From an uncultured bacterium (lineage in GTDB: Bacteria > Verrucomicrobiota > Lentisphaeria > Victivallales > UBA1829): a stretch of DNA of 64,000 bases. Location of the stretch: contig CASFTV010000012.1 in the NCBI GenBank assembly GCA_949297765.1, forward strand, positions 1 to 64,000, read 5' to 3'. The position numbers were made by a program, and so were the translations under genes. Under the pieces are notes generated by a model. The model searched no databases. It worked only from the letters and a program-made list of their open reading frames with translations, and was not told the DNA's origin. This document shows, one piece after another, positions 42,971-52,221 of the stretch. Every line of letters starts with the position of its first letter. Position 1 is the first letter of the stretch.

Positions 42971-45217
42971 TCAGTCGGCAGAAGAAAGTTCCGCGATATC
43001 CCGGAAGATCTCCTCCAGAAGAGATCTGCGCGCCGGGGTCAATTCAAATTCCCGGATGTAATGCCGGGCATCCGACGTATCGTAGAATATGGAAACCAGT
43101 CCCAGAAAATAGAGGAAATCCGGAGAAAGACGCTTGCGGAGCACTGGATTACGGCAGGCCTCCAGAATCGAAAGGCGGAGACGCGCCACATTTTCCGGCA
43201 TCAGGCCGATTCTTTGACGCAGAGTGATTCGCCCATCCCGGAAAGTCACCCGGATACTGCCCCGTTCCGCACCGGTCAGAGACGCATTTTCTCCAAACCG
43301 GAAAAGCGGGAATTCGCGCAATCGGTCCAGCGAAGCATAGAACTGCCTCAGAAACGCCGCATCGCCGAGGCATTCCGCAATCGCCTTTGCCTTTCGAACA
43401 GCGGAACAGTCTCGGGAACTGTACCGGCGGGCAAATCCGGCCATCTGGGACCGCAGCAGATCCGGAGAAAAATGACGGACATGAGGAGCCAGCAGCGCCC
43501 GGTATTCCCGATTCAGAATCTCCGGAGTCTTCCGGGAATCGGCTCCGGCGGAGGCCATTCTCCGGACAGGCGTTTTCCCCGGAGACTTCTCGGAAACAGC
43601 AGGAGGATGCGTGGAAGAGCCTCCCCTCCCCCCATACGGGAAACCGCCCGGACGATTCAGCGTCTGCGACCGCAGCTCCATGATCCGGAATACGGTCTGG
43701 AGCGCATCCGCATGATTCAGCAGATCTCCGTTCAGGTGGGGAAGACGCCCCTGACGGAGCAGCATCCGGAACAGCCGGAACCGTTTTGCAAGCGAACGGG
43801 CATCCTCCAGCGGGATCTGATACGAGGAATCCAGAAACACGCGAATCGTCTCCCGGTAAACTCCGGCAAGGCGCTCCCGTTCCGCCGCAATCCGGTTCAG
43901 CCGATCCCGCTCCGTCGCGATCTCCGAATACAACGGTTCGGGCGGACGACGCTCCTTCAGGAAACGGGAGCAGGCTTCCGCGAGACCGGTGGGATCATCT
44001 TCAAATCCGGCCTTCCTGTCGCTCCACTCCTTCCGCATGCGCTCCACGGGATTGTTTTCATGGACGGGTGCGGCGGCGGACACCGCTTCATCTCCGGAAG
44101 TCAATCCTTTCGGGAGCTCCGCCGGAGGAATCGCGGCAGGAGTTTCCGGCGCGGTCAGAAAACGGAAGAGGAACCACACGGTCAGCGCAGCAACGACACA
44201 CCCTCCGGCGATCAGAAGGATTTTCCGGACGGGGAAACGCCCGGATTTCTGCGGTTCACTCTCTTCCTCCGGCGCCTCATAGGCATCAAGGATATGGGAG
44301 AGTATTGCAATGACCTCGGTCCAGTCCTCCGGGCGGTTCTCAGGATTTTTCTCCAGAAGGCGGAGAATCAGACGGGAAATTCCGACCGGAATATCGGGAT
44401 TGATTTCAATCGGGTCCACCGGGGTTTCGGTCAGATGGCGGCGGTAGATCTCCTCGACCTTCCCGCTTTCAAACGGCGGATGGCCGACGACGATGTGATA
44501 GAGAGCCGCACCGAAGGAATACATGTCGGAACGCAGACTCACCGCCGTTTGTTTTCCGGAAATCAGTTCCGGGGCGGCATAGAGAGGAGTCACCATGACA
44601 TCCCGCCGGGCGCTCTCCTCATGGACCGAACGAGCCAGTCCGAGGTCCGCCAGTTTGATTTCGCCGCTGTGCGTGACAAGGATGTTGTCCGGCTTGATGT
44701 CTCCATGGCACATGCGCCTGGCCTTCCACGCATACTCGAGCGCTTTGGCGAGCTGAAGAGCCGCGTGCATGGCGGGAACAGGAGCCAGCGGACCGGAACG
44801 TTTCAGTTTGCAGTCCAGCGATTCGCCGTCCACGAACTCCATTGCGAAATAGTTGATGCCCTCCTTCGTCGTCCCGGCGGCATACGCCTGAACGATGTTG
44901 GGATGCGTCAGGTTGGCGGCAACGCGCGCTTCGTGAAAGAATCCCTCCACGAATCCCGGCTCTCCGGAAAGTTCATCGGAAAGGATTTTCAGCGCGGCGG
45001 GACGGCGGAGATTGATCTGCGTGGCGCGATAGACCACTCCCATTCCCCCCTGTCCGATCGGCTCCTCGATCCGGTATCCGGCGATCACGGTTCCGGACGG
45101 CAGAGCGGCGGCCGAATACCCGAGCGGAGCACCGCATTCCGCACAGAGAAGACGCCCGGATTCCCGGTCGGTCGCGGTTTCCACGGTTTTTCCGCAATGA
45201 TTGCAAAATTTGGCCAT
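42971..45217 (-). CDS. Membrane Ser/Thr protein kinase with N-terminal zinc ribbon
   Basis: 748 residues. Residues 1-30 form a zinc ribbon (FCNHCGKTV ... LLCAECGAPLGY). The kinase domain spans ~45-315: glycine loop IGQGGMGVVY, Lys in PAALKILSDE, catalytic loop CHGDIKPDN (HGD replaces HRD), ADLGLARS (DLG for DFG) and PLYAAPEL. One membrane span at ~332-352 (ILLIAGGCVVAALTVWFLF) leaves about 390 residues outside, helical and without a known domain. It has its own promoter. HGD is common in PVC kinases, so activity is likely. Targets unknown. Confidence 0.88.
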   Translation of the reverse strand: MAKFCNHCGKTVETATDRESGRLLCAECGAPLGYSAAALPSGTVIAGYRIEEPIGQGGMGVVYRATQINLRRPAALKILSDELSGEPGFVEGFFHEARVAANLTHPNIVQAYAAGTTKEGINYFAMEFVDGESLDCKLKRSGPLAPVPAMHAALQLAKALEYAWKARRMCHGDIKPDNILVTHSGEIKLADLGLARSVHEESARRDVMVTPLYAAPELISGKQTAVSLRSDMYSFGAALYHIVVGHPPFESGKVEEIYRRHLTETPVDPIEINPDIPVGISRLILRLLEKNPENRPEDWTEVIAILSHILDAYEAPEEESEPQKSGRFPVRKILLIAGGCVVAALTVWFLFRFLTAPETPAAIPPAELPKGLTSGDEAVSAAAPVHENNPVERMRKEWSDRKAGFEDDPTGLAEACSRFLKERRPPEPLYSEIATERDRLNRIAAERERLAGVYRETIRVFLDSSYQIPLEDARSLAKRFRLFRMLLRQGRLPHLNGDLLNHADALQTVFRIMELRSQTLNRPGGFPYGGRGGSSTHPPAVSEKSPGKTPVRRMASAGADSRKTPEILNREYRALLAPHVRHFSPDLLRSQMAGFARRYSSRDCSAVRKAKAIAECLGDAAFLRQFYASLDRLREFPLFRFGENASLTGAERGSIRVTFRDGRITLRQRIGLMPENVARLRLSILEACRNPVLRKRLSPDFLYFLGLVSIFYDTSDARHYIREFELTPARRSLLEEIFRDIAELSSAD

Positions 45218-45255
45218 AAGTCCCCTGTGTCCGAATGCGTCTGAAAGATTCTGAC

Positions 45256-45284
45256 AATATACGGCTTCAAATGGGAAAAGTCAA
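45256..45284 (-). promoter_or_regulatory. Promoter of the Ser/Thr kinase gene
   Basis: Minus strand: -35 TTGACT (45279-45284), 17-bp spacer, -10 TATATT (45256-45261), 39 bp before the ATG. Confidence 0.7.
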
Positions 45285-45382
45285 TCCGTGAGTTTCATTT
45301 TCCGCGGAGGATCGGAAAAACATCCTCTGGGCCGATCGGGAAAACCAGACGCCGTAAATTTCGAAAAAAGAACTTTTTGGAA

Positions 45383-45410
45383 TTGACATTTCCCGAAAAA
45401 GGATTATCGT
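45383..45410 (+). promoter_or_regulatory. Promoter of the secreted unknown gene at 45452
   Basis: -35 TTGACA (45383-45388), 16-bp spacer, -10 TATCGT (45405-45410), with GAAAGGAAT before the ATG at 45452. Confidence 0.65.
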
Positions 45411-45451
45411 TACGGACGGACAGGGAATCAAACACGAAAGGAATTCCGGCA

Positions 45452-46843
45452 ATGGCAAAACTGCTTTTTCGATCCGCATATTCACTGATCCTCGCATTTG
45501 TTCTGACGCTTTCCGCCTCGGCGGCGGAGACATTTCAGCCGCATGAAATTCTGCGTCTTCACATTCGGTCCTATACGGAATTTGTCAACGCGGCGACCAC
45601 GTTCACTTCCCAGATTTCGTCGAAGGCGGCAAGCAATGTCATGCTTCTGTCGGCCATGTTCGGCATGAATCCGGACTTTGCGCTCATCAATCCGGCGCGT
45701 CCGATGACCTTTCTTCTGCTGACCGGCGCGGGAACCGTAAAAAATAAAACCGGGGAATACGCGCCCGATCTTTTTCTCTGCGCGGCGGTCCACCTTCGCG
45801 AAGGAGGCGCACCCGACAAGAATTCCCCGAACGCCGGAATGCGCTTTTCCACACTCCCTCTGCCCGACGGACGAACTCTCCTCTACCGGAAAAACCCGCT
45901 TTACGAAAAGATGATCCGGGAAAAGGCGACGAGCCTCTTTCCGATCCGCCGGGACCTCCCCCAGATGCAGCTGGAGATGGATCTGGCTTCCATCTCCCAG
46001 CTTCCGCTGTTCCGGGAAGCCCTCGCCAACGGCGTCGCCTCCGCCACAGAGAAGCACGATGATCTTCAGCCGGACGAGCTGACGCGGAAAGTGGAAAAAA
46101 CAATCCGCCAGGCAGAAAAACTGATTGTCGGACTCCGCTTTTCGAACGCGGAAACTCTTCATTTCAACCTCGGACTCGCTCTGAAACCGGGGTCCGAAGC
46201 AGCCAAACTGTTCAATACGCCGAAAAGCGGCTTTGATTTTTCGACCGTTCCCATTCTGGACACTGCCACGGATCTCTATCTTCTCCACATTCCGGACGAT
46301 CCGGAACTGAAGAATTTTCTGATCCGCCAGGTTCGCCAGATGGCTCCCCCCTCCGCGTTTCCGGAACGCTGCATCAGCAGTGCATCGGGAGCCCTTCTTG
46401 TTTCGCTGGATCAGAAAACCCAGCGGACCAAAAGCTATATTGCCCTCCGGCCCGGCGCGGCGCGCCAGCTGCTCGCATTCATGAAGGAGGATAAAACCAT
46501 CCGCGAACTTTCTCCCGGACTCTGGATCGTTGACTATCAGGAGGATGGCGTTTCCACCTATGCCAAGGTCTCGGACAACGGGCTCTATCTTGTCACCGGG
46601 CAGATCAGTGAAGTGACCGCAAAACGGATTCTGGACGACCGCACGCCCCTTCCGGCGACCGTAAAGCTGAACTCCGACGTTTTTGCCGTCTATAAGAAAA
46701 AAGGGAGTTCCGACACCTTCTCCCGGATCGGCGTCATCCGCTATGACAAGAACCGGCTCAGCGGAGAAATTCTGCTTCATCCCTCCGATTTTCCGAAAGA
46801 GGCTCCAGCTCCGCGCCCACCCCGTCCCTCCGCAGGAAAATAA
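45452..46843 (+). CDS. Exported protein of unknown function
   Basis: 463 residues. Signal peptide 1-24 (SLILAFVLTLSASAAE). The mature protein is alpha/beta with no recognisable catalytic motif; notable stretches are HIRSYTEFVNAATTFTSQI and FALINPARPMTFLLLTG near the start, and a Pro-rich tail (PAPRPPRPSAGK). The pattern of alternating helices and strands recalls large exported proteins of PVC bacteria that model two similar halves, but I cannot assign a family. It has its own promoter, divergent from the kinase gene across about 235 bp. Confidence 0.75.
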   Translation: MAKLLFRSAYSLILAFVLTLSASAAETFQPHEILRLHIRSYTEFVNAATTFTSQISSKAASNVMLLSAMFGMNPDFALINPARPMTFLLLTGAGTVKNKTGEYAPDLFLCAAVHLREGGAPDKNSPNAGMRFSTLPLPDGRTLLYRKNPLYEKMIREKATSLFPIRRDLPQMQLEMDLASISQLPLFREALANGVASATEKHDDLQPDELTRKVEKTIRQAEKLIVGLRFSNAETLHFNLGLALKPGSEAAKLFNTPKSGFDFSTVPILDTATDLYLLHIPDDPELKNFLIRQVRQMAPPSAFPERCISSASGALLVSLDQKTQRTKSYIALRPGAARQLLAFMKEDKTIRELSPGLWIVDYQEDGVSTYAKVSDNGLYLVTGQISEVTAKRILDDRTPLPATVKLNSDVFAVYKKKGSSDTFSRIGVIRYDKNRLSGEILLHPSDFPKEAPAPRPPRPSAGK

Positions 46844-46946
46844 AAACGCAGGATTTTTCCGGAATCCGCATGAAAAAACAGTTTCATGGTGTATATTACT
46901 CCAGCAGGAGTTATCAACGTCACATTTTTTCGAAAGGAATGAAATC

Positions 46947-48068
46947 ATGCAGGTTCCTCTTCTCGATTTGAAAGGACAATTTGCCGCACTGAAGCCGGAA
47001 ATCATGAAGGAAATCGAGGAACTCTGCGATTCCCAGATGTTCATTCTCGGGCCGAAAGTGGCCGCGCTTGAAACGGAAATTGCAGCGTACAGCCGCGCGA
47101 ACGGTGCCTGCGGAGTCTCCTCCGGGTCCGACGCGCTTCTGATCTCCCTGATGGTCGAAGGCATCGGAGCAGGAGATGAAGTCATCACCACACCGTTCAC
47201 CTTTTTTGCAACGGCAGGCGCCATTGCCCGCGTCGGGGCAAAACCGGTGTTCGCAGACATCGACCCGGAAACCTTCAACATCAATCCCGCAAAAATCGAA
47301 GCGAAAATCACGCCGCGGACCCGGGCGGTCATTCCGGTCCATCTGTTCGGGCAGACGGCGGAAATGGATCCCATTCTGGAAATTGCCCGAGCGCACAATC
47401 TGATTGTCATCGAGGATGCCGCACAGGCGATCGGCGCAGAATACAAGGGCAGGCGCGCCGGTTCCATGGGCAATTACGGGTGTTTCTCGTTCTTCCCGAG
47501 CAAGAACCTCGGAGGATTCGGGGATGGCGGAATGGTCACTGCGGATTCACCGGAACGCGTCGAAAAGCTCAAGATTTTCCGGAATCACGGCATGAATCCG
47601 AAATACTACCACCATTTTGTCGGCGGCAATTTCCGTCTGGCGGCGCTTCAGGCGGCAGTGCTGTCGATCAAGCTGAAACATCTGGATTCGTGGACCGCGG
47701 CCCGTCAGAAAAATGCGGAAGAATACCGCAGACTCTTTGCCGCAAGTGCCATCGGAGAAAAGGTGGCCCTGCCGGTGAAGGCATCGTTCTCCAGCCGCCA
47801 TATTTACAACCAGTTCTCGATCCTTGTGAAGGATGGAAAACGCGATGCGGTGAAAGCGGCGCTTCAGGCGGCGGGAATCGGATGCGATATCTACTATCCC
47901 GTACCGCTCCACATGCAGGAATGCTTCGCGTCTCTCGGATACCGGAAGGGCGATCTGCCGGTCAGCGAGGCCGTCGCAGACGAAATCCTTGCGCTTCCGA
48001 TCTATCCCGAATCCACCACGGAAATGCGCGAATATGTGGTGGCAACCATTGAGACCGCATTGAAATAA
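46947..48068 (+). CDS. DegT/DnrJ/EryC1/StrS family aminotransferase
   Basis: 373 residues from the ATG at 46947, with GAAAGGAATG upstream. PLP enzyme that transfers an amino group to a keto-sugar nucleotide. Motifs: GVSSGSDALLISLM, TPFTFFATAGAI, IEDAAQAIGAEYKG, the PLP Lys in FFPSKNLGGFGDGGM, and GGNFRLAALQAAV. It likely makes an amino sugar for surface polysaccharide or glycolipid. Its TAA shares a base with the ATG of the MsbA-like exporter, which argues for translational coupling and a common glycolipid role. Confidence 0.93.
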   Translation: MQVPLLDLKGQFAALKPEIMKEIEELCDSQMFILGPKVAALETEIAAYSRANGACGVSSGSDALLISLMVEGIGAGDEVITTPFTFFATAGAIARVGAKPVFADIDPETFNINPAKIEAKITPRTRAVIPVHLFGQTAEMDPILEIARAHNLIVIEDAAQAIGAEYKGRRAGSMGNYGCFSFFPSKNLGGFGDGGMVTADSPERVEKLKIFRNHGMNPKYYHHFVGGNFRLAALQAAVLSIKLKHLDSWTAARQKNAEEYRRLFAASAIGEKVALPVKASFSSRHIYNQFSILVKDGKRDAVKAALQAAGIGCDIYYPVPLHMQECFASLGYRKGDLPVSEAVADEILALPIYPESTTEMREYVVATIETALK

Positions 48069-50110
48069 TGGACAATTCCCTGGAAGCCAAACGGCAGACC
48101 TACTGGCGTCTGCTGAAATATGTGCGGCCGTACTGGATCCGCATGACGATCGGAATCCTTGCCGGGTTCGTGGTCGGCGGATCGCTGTTCGGAAGCCTGA
48201 TGCTGGTTCCGAGCCTGATGTCCGGAATCGAATTCTCCGGCGGGGGGAGTTCCGGGGAAACGGTCCCGGTGGAGGAGATTGTTGCCGCGGCACGGAACAC
48301 CTCCGGAGAAGCGGGCGTTGCCGAAGTCCGGAAACTGCTGCAGAAGCCGAAAACGGAAGAGACTTCCAAAATCAGGAAAGAGCTGGAGAAGGCCAACAGG
48401 ACCCTCCGCCATCTGGGACTCTCCGCCTTCCAGCTGGTTTACGACCACGGCGATGTGAGACTGGAAAAAACCTCCACAAAGCAGGAGCTCCTGACCTTTC
48501 CCGCCGAAACGGAAACGGGAAAAATGACATGGCAGTTCTTCACGGTCTTCTGTGTGGGATTTGTTCTGCTGTGGTGCATCAAGAATCTGGCGACCTATGT
48601 GAACCACTATCTGACCCGATGGGTCGGGACGCGGGTTGTTGCGGATCTGCGATCGGAAATTTTCAACAAGCTGCTGAACCAGTCGCTGCGCTTTTACGGG
48701 AAAACCGATGTCGGCCAGCTGATCAGCCGCTGCACCAACGACACCTCGGCAATCGAATCCAGTGTGGCCAACGTCATTGCCGATGCGACACGCTGTCCGA
48801 TTGAGATTCTGGCGTGTGCGGCGGCGATTGTTTATGCGAGCGTGCAGTCAGGACGCTGGTCTCTGCCGCTGATTCTGTTCATCGCCACCCCGCTCTGCAT
48901 TCTTCCGGTGGCGATTCTCGGAAGGAAAATACGGAAAGCCTATCAGAAATCGTTTGCTCAGATCGCGGATGTTGTCACCCGCATGCACGAAGTGTTCACC
49001 GGAATCATGGTGGTGAAAGCGTACCACGCGGAAAAGCGCGAAATCGACCGGTTCGAATATGCAAACCGGAAATATTTCAGAACGGTGATCCGGGCGACCC
49101 GGGCTCAGCTGCTGATGTCGCCGCTGATGGAAATTGTCGCGGTGGCGGCAACGCTGGCGTTCCTGATCTTCAGCTACAGTCAGGAGATCTCGCTTTCCGA
49201 GCTTGCACAGCTGCTTGCGCCCTGCTTCATCGCCTATCGTCCGATCAAGGATCTGGCAAAGATCGCAACCTACATTCAGCGGAGCATGGCCGCGGCGGAC
49301 CGCTATTTCCAGGTGATCGACTACAACACAGCACTGACGGAATCGCCGAATCCGCTTCCGCTCAAGGAGTTCCGCGACAAGATCTCCTTCCGCGACGTAA
49401 CCTTTGCCTACGACCAGCATAAAATCCTGGACGGAATCTCATTCGACATTCCGAAAGGGCACATCGTTGCAGTCGTCGGAGAGACCGGTTCAGGCAAGAC
49501 AACCATTGCAAATCTGATTGCCCGTTTCTACGACTGCGACTCCGGCTCCATCACCATCGACGGAAAAGAGGTCCGCGACATCGACATTGCCGATCTGCGC
49601 AACATGATCGGCATCGTCACCCAGGATGCGCTCCTCTTCAACGACACCATCGCCGACAACATCGCCTACGGCATGCCCGGCGCCTCCCGCGAACAGATCA
49701 TCGAAGCCGCCAAACAGGCCAATGCGCACAACTTCATTATCGACGGCCGTCATCCGGAGGGATACGATACCTTTGCCGGAGAAAAAGGTTTCCGTCTGAG
49801 CGGCGGAGAAAAACAGCGCATCAGCATCGCCCGCGCGATTCTCAAAAATCCCCCGATTCTGATTCTCGACGAAGCCACCAGTGCTCTCGACACTGTGACG
49901 GAGAAACTCGTTCAGGATGCTCTGAACAACGTCATGGTCAATCGAACGGTCTTCGCTATCGCGCACCGTTTGAGCACGATCCAGAATGCCAATCTCATCA
50001 TCGTTCTGGAGAAGGGACATATCGTCGAAGCGGGTTCACACGACGAACTTCTCGCCCTCGGCGGCCGTTACAAAAAGCTGCATGATACGCAATTCGGAAA
50101 GGCGAAATAA
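48068..50110 (+). CDS. MsbA-like ABC exporter (fused membrane and ATPase domains)
   Basis: 680 residues. Six-span membrane domain (residues ~20-420) followed by an ATPase: Walker A VVGETGSGKTTIAN, signature FRLSGGEKQR, Walker B ILILDEATSALD, H-loop AIAHRLS. Between spans 1 and 2 lies an unusually long hydrophilic insert of about 100 residues (from ~50 to ~150), larger than in MsbA. Likely flips lipid A core, lipid-linked sugar or glycolipid. Starts one base into the stop of the DegT gene. A two-hairpin repeat lies 64 bp after the stop. Confidence 0.9.
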   Translation: MDNSLEAKRQTYWRLLKYVRPYWIRMTIGILAGFVVGGSLFGSLMLVPSLMSGIEFSGGGSSGETVPVEEIVAAARNTSGEAGVAEVRKLLQKPKTEETSKIRKELEKANRTLRHLGLSAFQLVYDHGDVRLEKTSTKQELLTFPAETETGKMTWQFFTVFCVGFVLLWCIKNLATYVNHYLTRWVGTRVVADLRSEIFNKLLNQSLRFYGKTDVGQLISRCTNDTSAIESSVANVIADATRCPIEILACAAAIVYASVQSGRWSLPLILFIATPLCILPVAILGRKIRKAYQKSFAQIADVVTRMHEVFTGIMVVKAYHAEKREIDRFEYANRKYFRTVIRATRAQLLMSPLMEIVAVAATLAFLIFSYSQEISLSELAQLLAPCFIAYRPIKDLAKIATYIQRSMAAADRYFQVIDYNTALTESPNPLPLKEFRDKISFRDVTFAYDQHKILDGISFDIPKGHIVAVVGETGSGKTTIANLIARFYDCDSGSITIDGKEVRDIDIADLRNMIGIVTQDALLFNDTIADNIAYGMPGASREQIIEAAKQANAHNFIIDGRHPEGYDTFAGEKGFRLSGGEKQRISIARAILKNPPILILDEATSALDTVTEKLVQDALNNVMVNRTVFAIAHRLSTIQNANLIIVLEKGHIVEAGSHDELLALGGRYKKLHDTQFGKAK

Positions 50111-50173
50111 AATTTCCTGCGGGGGGGAAGGAAGATGGGATGCGGGATTCCGTTTCCGGAGATGAAATGCGGG

Positions 50174-50275
50174 GCGAGAGAGGAAAACCGCTTTGAAAAA
50201 GCGGTTCTTCCCCCCTCGCGCTCCTCTCTTTCCCTAAACTTTTGAAGCGCCTTTGCGTTGTGATACGCAAAGGCG
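50174..50275 (+). repeat. Two-hairpin repeat, copy A
   Basis: A long hairpin (50174-50219) with outer stem GCGAG/CTCGC and inner stem AACCGCTT/AAGCGGTT around TGAA, then a 28-base pyrimidine-rich linker (50220-50247) and a second perfect 11-bp hairpin CGCCTTTGCGT/ACGCAAAGGCG (50248-50275). A related unit lies at 54641-54728, sharing the outer stem and linker words GCTC, TTTCC, AAAC and TTTTSAAG while both hairpins differ. It sits between convergent 3′ ends of the ABC exporter and kdgK and may terminate both. Confidence 0.75.
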
Positions 50276-50290
50276 GATTCCGGTTTTTGG

Positions 50291-51382
50291 TCAGCGATCC
50301 ACGCGCGCTCCGGCGCCGCCGACCAGTTTCTCGACCTCTTTCAGGGTGGCCATACTGGTATCGCCGGGGGTGGTCATGGCGAGAGCGCCGTGAGCGGCTC
50401 CGTAATTGACCGCAAGAGCGGGATCGTCCTTTTCCATGAGTCCGTAGATCAGGCCGGAGGCGAAGCTGTCGCCGCCGCCGACGCGGTCGAGGATCTCCAG
50501 ACCGTCGCGCTGGACGGCCTGATAGAACTCGCCGCCGTACCAGAGGATGGCGCCCCAGTCGTTGACCGTGGCGGTCCGGACTGTGCGGAGTGTTGTTGCG
50601 ACGGCTTTGAAGTTCGGATATTTGGCGACGACCTGTCCGATCATCTTCTTGAATCCGTCGACCGGCAGGGTTGTGAGTTTTTCATCCGCGCCCGCGACTT
50701 CGAATCCGAGGCAGGCGGTGAAATCCTCTTCGTTTCCGATCATGACATCGACATATTCGGCGATCTCGCGGTTAACCTCCTGAGCGCGCTCCTTTCCGCC
50801 GATTCCCTTCCAGAGCGAAGGACGGTAGTTGAGATCGTAACTTGTCACGGTTCCGTACTTTTTCGCGGCTTTCAGGGCTTCGATGACCACGCCGGGCGTC
50901 GTATCGGAGAGCGCGGCAAAAATTCCGCCCGTATGGAGCCAGCGGACACCGAGAGTTCCGAAGATGTACTCCCAGTCGATATCGCCTGCCTTGAGCTGGG
51001 AGACCGCGGTATTTCCGCGATCGGAGCAGCCGACGGCTCCCCGGACGCCGAATCCGCGTTCCGTGAAATTGAGTCCGTTGCGGACCGAGCGGCCGATTCC
51101 GTCATAGGGGACCCACTGGATCAGGGAGGTGTCGACTCCGCCCTGAAGAATGAAATCTTCGACGAGGCGGCCGACCGGGTTGTCCGCGAAGGCGGTCACT
51201 ACGCCGGCGCGTTTGCCGAAGCAGCGGCGCAGGCCGCGCGCGACATTGTATTCTCCGCCGCCCTCCCAGACGCGGAATGAACGGGTCGTGTGAATGCGTC
51301 CTTCGCCGGGATCCAGACGAAGCATCACCTCTCCGAGGGAGAGAATATCATAACGGCATTTTTCCGGAGACAATGTTTTCAT
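50291..51382 (-). CDS. kdgK: 2-dehydro-3-deoxygluconate kinase (PfkB family)
   Basis: 363 residues from an ATG with AAGGAG upstream. PfkB sugar kinase: substrate motif in WEGGGEYNVARGLRRCFG, catalytic DRVGGGDSFASGLIYGL (Asp base in the G-G-D anion hole) and SLGEVMLRLDP at the N-terminus, as in KDG kinases. It phosphorylates KDG from uronate or pectin/alginate breakdown to KDPG. The eda gene just upstream cleaves that product, which makes the assignment strong. Downstream lies a two-hairpin repeat 16 bp after the stop. Confidence 0.9.
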   Translation of the reverse strand: MKTLSPEKCRYDILSLGEVMLRLDPGEGRIHTTRSFRVWEGGGEYNVARGLRRCFGKRAGVVTAFADNPVGRLVEDFILQGGVDTSLIQWVPYDGIGRSVRNGLNFTERGFGVRGAVGCSDRGNTAVSQLKAGDIDWEYIFGTLGVRWLHTGGIFAALSDTTPGVVIEALKAAKKYGTVTSYDLNYRPSLWKGIGGKERAQEVNREIAEYVDVMIGNEEDFTACLGFEVAGADEKLTTLPVDGFKKMIGQVVAKYPNFKAVATTLRTVRTATVNDWGAILWYGGEFYQAVQRDGLEILDRVGGGDSFASGLIYGLMEKDDPALAVNYGAAHGALAMTTPGDTSMATLKEVEKLVGGAGARVDR

Positions 51383-51405
51383 AAGCCCGACTCCTTTTTC
51401 TGTTC

Positions 51406-52017
51406 TTATTTGCGGATGTATTTTGCAGCGATCTCGACTGCCTGACGGATGGTCTCGTCCCCGCACTTGTTGAGCCATGTTCCCCCGACCGCGGCGACTT
51501 CCGGGATCTCCAGATAGGATTCCACGTTTGCCGGTTTCACTCCGCCGGTCGGCATGAACTTCACGCCGAGATGTTTGTACGGCGCGATGATCGACTTGAG
51601 CATCGGCACTCCGCCGCATGCCTCCGCGGGGAAGAATTTGAGCATCCGGCATCCGAATTCCATCGCCTGTTCTACTTCGCTCGGCGTGCAGACGGCGGGG
51701 AAGAAATCGAGTCCGCATTTGACGGCTTCGCCGACGACCTTCGGATTGAATCCGGGAGCAACCGCGAATTTCGCGCCCGCGTCGAATGCGCGGTGCAGAT
51801 CTGTGACGTTCAGCACGGTTCCCGCTCCGATAAACATGTCCGGAAACCGTTTGGATGCCTCCCGGATCACCGACTCCGCCGCAGCTGTGCGGAATGTGAT
51901 TTCCGCCGCGGGAAGACCGTTTCTGCAGAGCTGTTCGCAAACCGCCAGTCCTTCCTCAAGAGTGTTCAGGACAAGAACCGGAACAATTTTCACTTTTTCA
52001 AGCTGTTCTGACAACAT
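51406..52017 (-). CDS. eda: KDPG / 4-hydroxy-2-oxoglutarate aldolase
   Basis: 203 residues from the ATG at 52017, preferred over one nine bases earlier because AAAGGA is then well spaced. Class I aldolase: Glu in AAEITFRT, FIGAGTVLN, and the Schiff-base Lys in MLKFFPAEACGG are conserved. Cleaves KDPG to pyruvate and glyceraldehyde 3-phosphate (Entner-Doudoroff). It is the first gene of an eda-kdgK operon 23 bp apart, with its own promoter. Confidence 0.95.
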   Translation of the reverse strand: MLSEQLEKVKIVPVLVLNTLEEGLAVCEQLCRNGLPAAEITFRTAAAESVIREASKRFPDMFIGAGTVLNVTDLHRAFDAGAKFAVAPGFNPKVVGEAVKCGLDFFPAVCTPSEVEQAMEFGCRMLKFFPAEACGGVPMLKSIIAPYKHLGVKFMPTGGVKPANVESYLEIPEVAAVGGTWLNKCGDETIRQAVEIAAKYIRK

Positions 52018-52053
52018 GATCGCCATCCTTTCTTTTTTCCGATCAACTGGAAC

Positions 52054-52082
52054 AATTTACAGGAACATGCGCTAAAATTCAA
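52054..52082 (-). promoter_or_regulatory. Promoter of eda-kdgK
   Basis: Minus strand: -35 TTGAAT (52077-52082), 17-bp spacer, -10 TAAATT (52054-52059). Confidence 0.65.
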
Positions 52083-52157
52083 ATTTTCCTGTGGAAAAAG
52101 TATGGATCTTTTTTCCTCTCATCCGAAAAAATTCCGGGATAAATCGGCATCCGGGGT

Positions 52158-52186
52158 TGAATTCGCGGCGTTTCCGTGTTATGCTA
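52158..52186 (+). promoter_or_regulatory. Promoter of the ricT gene
   Basis: -35 TTGAAT (52158-52163), 17-bp spacer, -10 TATGCT (52181-52186); TAGGAGAA precedes the ATG at 52222. Confidence 0.65.
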
Positions 52187-52221
52187 CCTCGATTGATACT
52201 TTTTAGGAGAATTCAGCGTTT

